A DNA stretch of 5,302 nt from an uncultured Lachnospiraceae bacterium (GTDB taxonomy: Bacteria; Bacillota_A; Clostridia; Lachnospirales; Lachnospiraceae). The stretch is taken from assembly GCA_946613735.1 (NCBI GenBank), contig CAMOFS010000130.1:1-5302 (forward strand). The letters run 5' to 3'. Below, in pieces: positions 1 through 5,003 of this stretch. Made by a program: the position numbers and the translations under genes. How positions within the stretch are numbered: the stretch's first letter is position 1; every line of letters begins with the position of its first letter. Below the pieces are notes generated by a model. That model did no database searches. It saw only the letters and a program-made list of their open reading frames with translations, and had not been told where the DNA came from.

Positions 1-985
1 TAAAATACATGGGCGTCTCTGCCTGAAAGTTGGTAAGTAAAAAACCGCCGCTGCCAAGCACGTCCCAGATGCGAAGAGGCAGTCCGCTTTTTATATTGGG
101 TATGGTAAAATTCAGGTTGATATCGGAACCGTAAAATACCAGCGGAAGCTCACTCCAATAATCCACCTGGCCCCTGTAGGTCACATTGAGAAGTTCCGAG
201 GTATCGCTTCCGGTATACAGGGTAACGGGAAGCTTTTTTGAAAGGAGCTCAAGCCCGCGTTTCCTCTCGATCTGCGCTATCTTGTAGCCCAGAGTCGTTG
301 TGGAAAAGATGAGGCCGAGGTCGGAAAACGAGTCCTCAGATTTTTCCAGGGTAAAATACTCCGACAGCTCGGCAAGAATATCTGTGGTCAACGACTCCTC
401 CACAACAGAGCTGCCGTAGAGATCACTTTGGATCTCCATCACCGCCTCAAAGTAGCCCCTCAGATGATCGGAAAGCTTTGGCTCTATCCTGTCGTAGGAA
501 TTGCGCTCATACAGGCTTCCCACAAAGCTTACCACGTTTTTATATGGGGTAACATCCTGATCGGATATCAGTGCATCTATCCTTTTGGTATCCACACAGA
601 GGGGCAGGTGATGGATGTTTTTGACTCCCATCCCCGAAAACTCCAGGAAGTTGGTCCTGTCAAAGGTGAAGATGATATTGGTGTCATAGAATACGGAGTT
701 GTGGTGCATGGATATCAGCGGATTGTCACAGCTCCAGGACACGTAAGGGATACCCAGATCGTGACACACCTCCGCTATGACCGCGAAGTAATTGACAGTA
801 AAGACAAAATCGTACCTTTTTGCCTTAAGGTCTTTTGCGAGCTTTTCCGCAAAATCGGGTGCTATATCATAGCTTTCCAGATGCTGCCACACCTCATCCA
901 CCAAAAAGCCCCGTGCCTCAAAGGCAGCCTTTATATCCTTGTAGTTGTACGCCTTCCAGCGATACATATATATCCTTTTTTCCAT
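1..985 (-). CDS. DUF3880 / CgeB-like GT-B glycosyltransferase, C-terminus cut by window edge
   Basis: An open frame of 328 codons without a stop runs off the left edge, so the C-terminus is missing; I translated it by hand from the complement. The N-terminus (MEKRIYMYRWKAYNYKDI) matches the opening strand and helix of DUF3880 proteins. Residues 81-90 (YVSWSCDNPL) are the conserved W-x-x-D-x-P-L block that ends the N-terminal domain, and 153-162 (SFVGSLYERN) opens the second Rossmann-like domain. Residues 301-315 (GLPLRIWDVLGSGGF) are the acceptor/nucleotide-sugar signature of the group 1 type C-terminal domain (PF13524-like). Such cytoplasmic enzymes transfer sugars to glycans or proteins; donor and acceptor cannot be told here. 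The start is ambiguous: Met1 (985) keeps the first beta strand but has no ribosome binding site, while Met7 (967) has AAGGA at 973-977, 5 bases upstream, but shortens that strand. I prefer 985. The family call is firm, the substrate unknown. Confidence 0.85.
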   Translation of the reverse strand, partial: MEKRIYMYRWKAYNYKDIKAAFEARGFLVDEVWQHLESYDIAPDFAEKLAKDLKAKRYDFVFTVNYFAVIAEVCHDLGIPYVSWSCDNPLISMHHNSVFYDTNIIFTFDRTNFLEFSGMGVKNIHHLPLCVDTKRIDALISDQDVTPYKNVVSFVGSLYERNSYDRIEPKLSDHLRGYFEAVMEIQSDLYGSSVVEESLTTDILAELSEYFTLEKSEDSFSDLGLIFSTTTLGYKIAQIERKRGLELLSKKLPVTLYTGSDTSELLNVTYRGQVDYWSELPLVFYGSDINLNFTIPNIKSGLPLRIWDVLGSGGFLLTNFQAETPMYF

Positions 986-991
986 GCAGAC

Positions 992-1021
992 ATTATACAA
1001 TAATTGACGTCAGGATCACAA
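992..1021 (-). promoter_or_regulatory. Putative promoter of the glycosyltransferase gene
   Basis: On the minus strand a perfect TATAAT (-10) lies at 992-997, and TTGTGA (4 of 6 matches to TTGACA) lies at 1016-1021, with an 18-base spacer. The predicted transcript start falls near 985, on the first candidate ATG. This implies either a leaderless message or use of the internal ATG at 967, whose AAGGA site would then sit in an 18-base leader. The 8-base palindrome TGACGTCA (1005-1012) lies in the spacer. Judged by eye only. Confidence 0.5.
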
Positions 1022-1031
1022 GGGCGGACAC

Positions 1032-1060
1032 TTGAAGTTTTGGGCATTTTCAACTATACT
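1032..1060 (+). promoter_or_regulatory. Putative sigma-A-type promoter of the patatin/CPBP operon
   Basis: TTGAAG at 1032-1037 and TATACT at 1055-1060 are separated by an optimal 17-base spacer, which predicts a transcript start near 1067. The leader would be about 24 bases and contains GAGGG at 1081-1085, 5 bases before the ATG at 1091. The promoter stands back-to-back with that of the divergent glycosyltransferase gene; the two -35 boxes are about 10 bases apart, so a regulator bound here could affect both. Confidence 0.6.
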
Positions 1061-1090
1061 AAACTCTTGTGAATGTAAAAGAGGGCTATT

Positions 1091-1951
1091 ATGAAAACAG
1101 GACTTATAGTTGAGGGCGGAGGAATGAAATGCGCCTATTCCGCCGGGGTGCTGGATGCGTTTTTAGACGGCGGCATATGCTTTGATTACTGCATAGGGGT
1201 TTCGGCGGGAGCCGCCAATGCCGTAAGCTTTCTTGGCGGACAAAGGGAACGGAATCTCAGGTTTTATACCGAGCATTCCAAATCTCCCAAATACTTCGGC
1301 GTCAGAAGCTTTTTACATACCGGGAACCTCTTTGGGCTGGACTACATCTATGGCGATCTCTCCGAGGAGGGAGGCGCAGATCCGGTGGACTATGATGCAG
1401 TGATGAAAAACCCCTGCTATTTTGAATGTGCAGCTACGGATGCCGAGACAGGCAGGCCACGGTACTTTTCAAAGAAAGACATGTCACCGGATGACTATAG
1501 CGTGATTAAGGCCTCCTGCGCACTGCCTGTAGCTTCCAAGCCTGTGGAGGTGGATGGACACTTTTATTATGACGGCGGCGTCTCAGATTCCATACCCATC
1601 TACCGTGCCGGTGAGATGGGCTGCGACAGGGTGGTGATCCTTTTGTCAAAACCAAAGGGCTTTCGTATGAAGCCCCAGGCACACAAGAGGCTTTACAGAA
1701 GGTGGCTCAAGGATCATCCCAGTGTGGTTCACATCCTAAACCACCGACATGAGATGTACAACGCGCAGATGGACGAGATACTAAAATGGGCGGACGAAGG
1801 AAGGGCAAAGATCTTTTACACTCCCAATCTGGAGGACATGGGAACCTATACCACCAATCCTAAGATAGCCATGATGCTTTACAAGAGTGGGATGTATGAC
1901 GGTGAAAACAGATCAAAAGAGATAAAGGAGTTTTTAGGTAAAGATGAATAG
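1091..1951 (+). CDS. Patatin-like phospholipase family protein
   Basis: The 286-residue protein is a Ser-Asp dyad acyl hydrolase of the patatin/RssA/YjjU kind, expected to cleave acyl esters of phospholipids in the cytoplasm or at the inner membrane face. The oxyanion loop is EGGGMKCAYSAG (residues 8-19). The nucleophile elbow is GVSAG (36-40) with Ser38, and the catalytic aspartate is Asp161 in YYDGGVSDSIP (159-169). All catalytic motifs are intact, and the length fits single-domain bacterial members. There is no signal peptide or membrane segment. The start is supported by GAGGG 5 bases upstream and by the glycine-rich loop beginning within ten residues, as the family requires. Its last 8 bases overlap the start of the CPBP protease gene, so the two are co-transcribed and probably translationally coupled. 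The lipid substrate is unknown. Patatins also serve as effectors in CBASS defence (CapV), but no nucleotide cyclase lies nearby, so a lipid-metabolism role is more likely. Confidence 0.93.
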   Translation: MKTGLIVEGGGMKCAYSAGVLDAFLDGGICFDYCIGVSAGAANAVSFLGGQRERNLRFYTEHSKSPKYFGVRSFLHTGNLFGLDYIYGDLSEEGGADPVDYDAVMKNPCYFECAATDAETGRPRYFSKKDMSPDDYSVIKASCALPVASKPVEVDGHFYYDGGVSDSIPIYRAGEMGCDRVVILLSKPKGFRMKPQAHKRLYRRWLKDHPSVVHILNHRHEMYNAQMDEILKWADEGRAKIFYTPNLEDMGTYTTNPKIAMMLYKSGMYDGENRSKEIKEFLGKDE

Positions 1952-2864
1952 CAGAAGAAACAGTTTTTTTATGTGTCTGTTGGCACCATTTTGTGCATTT
2001 TTAGTGCAGCAGGCTGTTTCCATTTTGTGGATGGAGATATATATCGGCTATGCGCTGACAAAATACAAGGGCGGCAACTATATGGAATATCTCCAGGAGA
2101 TCACAAAGCAAATGGTAGACCCTAATGCTCTGGCTGTCCTTTCCCTGGCCTATGCCGTTATCTGCCTGGTCTGGTTTGGGATCTGGTATTACAGGCTGAA
2201 ATACAACATGCCCCATGAGGAGGCAAAGGGCCCCGCAGTGGTAAAGGATACTGCCTATGAGGTAATGGACAAGCAGCGTGGGCTTTTTGAGGGGTATTCC
2301 TGGACCATCATCCCCGGGATCATCCTTTTAGCAGCCGGAGGACAGTCCGTGTGCAATTTCCTGGCTGAGTTCATAGGTTCACTCATGCCCTCCTGGTACG
2401 AGTTTTACGAGCAGATCATGGAGAGTATGGGCCTGACTAATGAAACAAGCCTTGGGATACCACTTATTTTATATGCCATAGTGATCGGCCCTATGTGTGA
2501 AGAGCTGACCTTCAGGGGTCTTAGCTTCACCTACGCCAGGAGATCCATGGGCTTTTGGGGTGCCAATATCATCTCTTCCCTGCTATTTGGACTGATGCAT
2601 ATGAATCCCCTCCAGGCATCCTATGCTATCCTGGTGGGTCTGGTGCTCGGGGCCGTATATGAAAAGAGCAGAAATATCTTTGTTACCATGGGGATACATA
2701 TCACATTCAACCTGATGGGGATGATCCTGGGTCCCTTCTTTACGATGGGCGACAGCCCCTTCAAGTTCTTTACTATACTTCTGGTAAGCCTTTTGGCAAG
2801 CTATGTCGGCTTGGAGCTTATCCTCCGGGCCATCCCGAAAAGGATCGATATTGAGATAAGATAA
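1944..2864 (+). CDS. CPBP family intramembrane glutamic endopeptidase (CAAX/Abi protease)
   Basis: The 306-residue polytopic membrane protein carries the full active-site set of the CPBP (Abi, PF02517) family. Motif 1 is CEELTFRG (185-192), with Glu186, Glu187 and Arg191. Motif 2 is FGLMH (215-219) with His219, and motif 3 is HITFN (252-256) with His252 and Asn256. About eight hydrophobic segments are visible, near residues 11-30, 62-83, 119-147, 170-185, 204-220, 223-238, 244-266 and 273-293. A charged, probably cytosolic loop lies at 84-117. Relatives include eukaryotic Rce1 and bacterial proteins linked to bacteriocin immunity; the natural substrate is usually unknown, as here. The ATG at 1944 lies inside the end of the patatin gene. 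AAGGAG at 1925-1930 is 13 bases upstream, longer than ideal, and AGGT at 1936-1939 is closer, so re-initiation after the lipase gene is plausible. Met10 (1971) is an alternative start. Confidence 0.92.
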   Translation: MNSRRNSFFMCLLAPFCAFLVQQAVSILWMEIYIGYALTKYKGGNYMEYLQEITKQMVDPNALAVLSLAYAVICLVWFGIWYYRLKYNMPHEEAKGPAVVKDTAYEVMDKQRGLFEGYSWTIIPGIILLAAGGQSVCNFLAEFIGSLMPSWYEFYEQIMESMGLTNETSLGIPLILYAIVIGPMCEELTFRGLSFTYARRSMGFWGANIISSLLFGLMHMNPLQASYAILVGLVLGAVYEKSRNIFVTMGIHITFNLMGMILGPFFTMGDSPFKFFTILLVSLLASYVGLELILRAIPKRIDIEIR

Positions 2865-2866
2865 AA

Positions 2867-2898
2867 AATCCCCCTCCCGTTTGACGGTGAGGGGGATT
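2867..2898 (-). terminator. Rho-independent terminator between convergent operons
   Basis: A perfect 10-base-pair stem pairs 2867-2876 (AATCCCCCTC) with 2889-2898. It extends past one bulged T by four more pairs (2877-2880 with 2884-2887), leaving a 3-base loop. Read on the minus strand, the stem ends in a run of six T (2868-2863), a classic terminator 15 bases after the tandem ridA stop codons. Read on the plus strand it begins 2 bases after the CPBP stop but is followed only by TACTTATAT, so termination in that direction should be weaker. Confidence 0.88.
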
Positions 2899-2913
2899 AC
2901 TTATATCAGATCA

Positions 2914-3306
2914 TCAATCTACTGCCTGCTCATCCATCTCAGCTATGGCTTCGATCTCAAGCATCACATCCTTTGGCAGGCGGGCCACCTCTACGCAGCT
3001 GCGGCAGGGATAAGGCTCCACAAAGTATCTGCCATATACCTCATTGATCGCTGCAAAGTCATCCATCTCCTTGATAAAGACTGTGGTCTTTATGACCTTG
3101 TCCATGGATGAGCCTGCTGCCTCGATCAGGTTTTTAATGTTGGAAAAAGCCTGCTCGGCCTGTGCCACGCTGCCCTTGGGGATATTACCGGTGGCAGGAT
3201 CCACAGGGATCACTCCCGAGGTATACAAAAGCCCGTTTACCACTGCTGCCTGACTGTAAGGTCCGATGGCTGCAGGTGCCTTGTCTGTTGAGATTATCTG
3301 TTTCAT
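2914..3306 (-). CDS. ridA: RidA family 2-iminobutanoate/2-iminopropanoate deaminase
   Basis: The 130-residue protein is a full-length RidA (YjgF/YER057c/UK114) enzyme, a cytoplasmic homotrimer that hydrolyses reactive enamines/imines made by PLP enzymes such as threonine dehydratase. It has the N-terminal IGPYSQA block (14-20, Tyr17), the LYTSG strand (27-31, Ser30), Asn88 and the signature CRSCVEVARLPKDV (101-114). Arg102, Cys104 and Glu117 correspond to E. coli Arg105, Cys107 and Glu120, the substrate carboxylate and active-site residues, so this looks like a catalytic RidA rather than a non-deaminating Rid subgroup. A strong AAGGAGGAG ribosome binding site at 3312-3320 fixes the start and overlaps the stop codon of the upstream S1 protein gene. 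Two TGA stops stand in tandem (2916-2911). It is the last gene of the minus-strand run, ahead of the 2867-2898 terminator. Confidence 0.97.
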   Translation of the reverse strand: MKQIISTDKAPAAIGPYSQAAVVNGLLYTSGVIPVDPATGNIPKGSVAQAEQAFSNIKNLIEAAGSSMDKVIKTTVFIKEMDDFAAINEVYGRYFVEPYPCRSCVEVARLPKDVMLEIEAIAEMDEQAVD

Positions 3307-3318
3307 TTTCTCTCCTCC

Positions 3319-4155
3319 TTATATTTTTCGTATCTTTCCGTCAGAAAGATCGATGCGACGCTCCTTATACAGTCTTCCAATGGCCCTCTTAAAGGCTGCC
3401 TTTGAAAGGCCGGTCTCACGCTTTATCACCTCCGGGGAAGCCTTTTCCGTAAAGGGCAGCACTCCCGCATAAGCCTCTATGAGGGACATTACCGCCTCGG
3501 CATCATCCTCCATCTGTATATAAGACTTCTCACGGAGGGAAATGTCAAGCTTTCCGTCCTCTAAAACCCTGGTCACGCGGGCATTTACCACATCACCTAT
3601 CCTAAGCTTTTCTACGTTCTCATGCTTCGGGATCATAGCGGAATACCTGTCATCCACCGCCACAAAGGTGCCAAAATCATGGCCGAACTCATATATACGC
3701 CCGGTCACATCATCCCCGGTATTGTAGGGAGACCTGGTAGAAAGCTCCTCGTAGATATGCTTCATACTGGCGCAGAGCCTGTCGCTCTTATCCGCATACA
3801 GCCGTACAAGGACAGTATCTCCGCTTTTAGGCTTTCCCGTCATCTCGGCATAGGGTAAAAAAAGATCCTTTTCAAGGCCCCAGTCCAAAAAGCCTCCAAC
3901 CTTTGTGACCTCCTTTACCTTAAGGGCCGCCACCTCGCCTATTGAAAGTGCGGGAGACTTTACGGTAGCAATAAGCCTGTCCTTTGAATCCCTGTAGATG
4001 AAAACCCTGATCTCATCACCGGGCCTGGCACCTTCGGGAACCTGGGCAGCCGGGAGAAGTACATGCTCATCAGAGGCTTTATCCTCTTTCAGATACACTC
4101 CGAACTCCACTCTTTTTTCTATTATCAGGTCCTTATATCTGCCTACCTCTAACAT
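3319..4155 (-). CDS. cvfB: CvfB/YitL-type S1 RNA-binding protein with C-terminal winged helix
   Basis: The 278-residue protein has the architecture of CvfB (conserved virulence factor B; YitL in Bacillus). It has a degenerate S1-like barrel at about 1-66, S1 domains at about 72-132 (VTKVGGFLDWGLEKDLFLP at 83-101) and 146-209 (GRIYEFGHDFGTFVAVDDR, then KLDISLRE), and a winged-helix domain at about 218-278 containing ETGLSKAAFKRAIGRLYKER. The family binds RNA and in Staphylococcus affects expression of virulence factors; its role in commensal anaerobes is not established. Length matches the family. The ATG at 4155-4153 lies inside the end of the thioesterase gene (7-base overlap), with GGTGAG at 4162-4167 as ribosome binding site, spaced 6 bases. 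The TAA stop sits within the ridA ribosome binding site, so translation of the three genes is probably coupled. The family call is firm; the symbol is by homology only. Confidence 0.9.
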   Translation of the reverse strand: MLEVGRYKDLIIEKRVEFGVYLKEDKASDEHVLLPAAQVPEGARPGDEIRVFIYRDSKDRLIATVKSPALSIGEVAALKVKEVTKVGGFLDWGLEKDLFLPYAEMTGKPKSGDTVLVRLYADKSDRLCASMKHIYEELSTRSPYNTGDDVTGRIYEFGHDFGTFVAVDDRYSAMIPKHENVEKLRIGDVVNARVTRVLEDGKLDISLREKSYIQMEDDAEAVMSLIEAYAGVLPFTEKASPEVIKRETGLSKAAFKRAIGRLYKERRIDLSDGKIRKI

Positions 4156-4853
4156 TCAAATCTCACCACTGAAAAAATATCACCATTCGTATCACAAAGT
4201 GTCACCGTAAGCTCATCCTCTCCATCTGATGCGGACACCACTACCTCTTCATCCGGCAGGGCCTGCTTCCTGTACTCTACGAAAAATGCCCTAGGCATCG
4301 TATCGTCGGCCAGGCATTTTGCCGCAGCTCCCACATAGTAGGAGTTGTTCATGTGACCATTGGTATCCAAAAACATGGGGGAAACCGAAAAACGAAATCT
4401 CTCATGCATATCCGCAGGTACAGCGATCTTCCTGCCGGGCCACTCCTCTTTGGGGGGCTCGTCCTGTCCGAAACGCTCCAGGAACTCATCCGGGATCCTA
4501 ACCGGCCTCACATGCTCTATGTCCATCCAGGTCCAAAGGGAATTGGCAGTCACCAAAAGCTCATTTGACTCTGAAAAAATCTTGAAATATCTCTTGCCGA
4601 TGAACCCGGAAAACCCGTAGGGATAGGTCTGTATCAGCAGCCTGTCGGCAAGCTGTATGCTTTTGTGTATCCTTACCTGCCATGATATCACAAACCATCC
4701 CCTGTGCTTTTTTACCATTTCATTTATGTCATAGACATCATCCTGAGTCTGGAAGGTGCCACAGTTGACCATCTCGCGCAAGATCGCATCACAGGTGATG
4801 TGACCACCCGGCCCCACGGCATCCAGCCCTACTCTGCTATTTATCTCATACAT
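4149..4853 (-). CDS. Acyl-ACP thioesterase, FatA/FatB type
   Basis: With the start at 4853 the protein has 234 residues and two hot-dog domains, about 1-118 and 146-234. Such cytoplasmic enzymes hydrolyse acyl-ACP to release free fatty acids. The second domain carries the family active-site block LDTNGHMNNSYYV (162-174), with Asp163, Asn165 and His167, and FFVEYRKQ (190-197), with Glu193. The cysteine found after this glutamate in plant enzymes is absent (Gln197-Ala198), which fits reports that Asp/Asn/His/Glu do the chemistry. The reading frame stays open upstream to an ATG at 4949, but those 32 extra codons are the translation of a dispersed repeat and have no family match. The ATG at 4851-4853 has GGAG at 4861-4864, spaced 7 bases, and is followed at once by the expected YEINSRVGLDAVG strand. 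The end overlaps the cvfB start by 7 bases. Chain-length preference cannot be read from the sequence. Confidence 0.92.
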   Translation of the reverse strand: MYEINSRVGLDAVGPGGHITCDAILREMVNCGTFQTQDDVYDINEMVKKHRGWFVISWQVRIHKSIQLADRLLIQTYPYGFSGFIGKRYFKIFSESNELLVTANSLWTWMDIEHVRPVRIPDEFLERFGQDEPPKEEWPGRKIAVPADMHERFRFSVSPMFLDTNGHMNNSYYVGAAAKCLADDTMPRAFFVEYRKQALPDEEVVVSASDGEDELTVTLCDTNGDIFSVVRFEC

Positions 4854-4866
4854 ACTCTCTCTCCAA

Positions 4867-4898
4867 AAAGATTCTTCGCTTCGCTCAGAATGACAGTG
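4867..4898 (+). repeat. Dispersed repeat, copy 1
   Basis: This 32-base unit, AAAGATTCTTCGCTTCGCTC followed by AGAATGACAGTG, is identical to the copy at 4904-4935. It contains a short internal inverted repeat (ATTCT...AGAAT). In the complementary direction it reads as the TCATTCTGAGCGAAGCGAAG type of sequence that I recognise as a short dispersed repeat in many bacterial genomes, often mis-translated as HSERSEESF. It directly abuts the thioesterase ribosome binding site at 4861-4864. Confidence 0.85.
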
Positions 4899-4903
4899 GG
4901 GGG

Positions 4904-4935
4904 AAAGATTCTTCGCTTCGCTCAGAATGACAGTG
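4904..4935 (+). repeat. Dispersed repeat, copy 2 (tandem with copy 1)
   Basis: All 32 bases are identical to 4867-4898, in the same orientation, separated from it by five G (period 37 bases). Perfect identity suggests recent duplication or conversion. Bases 4905-4915 and 4921-4934 can pair with the inverted copy at 4968-5003. Confidence 0.85.
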
Positions 4936-4941
4936 AGTGGT

Positions 4942-4963
4942 ACTGTCACTCTGATGACGCAGC
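4942..4963 (-). repeat. Degenerate partial copy of the dispersed repeat
   Basis: ACTGTCACTCTGATGACGCA followed by GC aligns with the first part of the inverted copy at 4968-4990, with two substitutions and a one-base deletion. It looks like a decayed half-unit in the same orientation as that copy. The short length makes this a moderate call. Confidence 0.55.
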
Positions 4964-4967
4964 CTTT

Positions 4968-5003
4968 ACTGTCATTCTGAGGAGCGCAGCGACGAAGAAT
5001 CTT
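4968..5003 (-). repeat. Dispersed repeat, copy 3 (inverted, longer variant)
   Basis: In the opposite orientation to copies 1 and 2, this 36-base copy keeps both outer arms exactly: ACTGTCATTCTGAG at 4968-4981 and CGAAGAATCTT at 4993-5003. Its middle differs, with 11 bases (GAGCGCAGCGA) where copies 1 and 2 have 5. It overlaps the TAA stop of ecfT (5004-5002). Confidence 0.85.

Larger units (their letters stand above)
4868..5003 (-). terminator. Possible repeat-built hairpin / attenuator between ecfT and the thioesterase gene
   Basis: In a minus-strand transcript the inverted copy (5003-4968) can pair with copy 2 or copy 1 through arms of 14 and 11 base pairs flanking an asymmetric internal loop. 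If it pairs with copy 1, the hairpin is followed by a run of five T (4869-4865, the first two inside the stem) and then the thioesterase ribosome binding site. It could terminate or attenuate ecfT transcription, or stabilise the ecfT 3' end. I see no clear promoter for the thioesterase inside 4854-5001, which argues against complete termination. Structure is by eye; function is inferred. Confidence 0.4.

Noticed and set aside
428..1003. 191-codon plus-strand open frame opposite the glycosyltransferase gene
   Set aside because: Its product has no recognisable domain, while the complementary strand encodes a clear DUF3880 glycosyltransferase over the whole region. The frame is an antisense shadow.
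1091..1951. Patatin as a CBASS (CapV) effector
   Set aside because: No CD-NTase, ubiquitin-like, or other CBASS gene lies next to it; the neighbours are a CPBP protease and a glycosyltransferase.
2001..2216. Small minus-strand frame within the CPBP gene and several plus-strand frames within ridA, cvfB and the thioesterase gene
   Set aside because: All lie wholly or mostly inside well-supported genes on the other strand and show no domain or ribosome binding site support.
2867..2898. Fully bidirectional terminator
   Set aside because: The plus-strand 3' side has only TACTTATAT after the stem and no good T-run, so strong termination is supported only for the minus strand.
4867..4935. CRISPR-like direct repeats
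   Set aside because: There are only two direct copies separated by five G, with no unique spacers of CRISPR length and no cas genes; the third copy is inverted.
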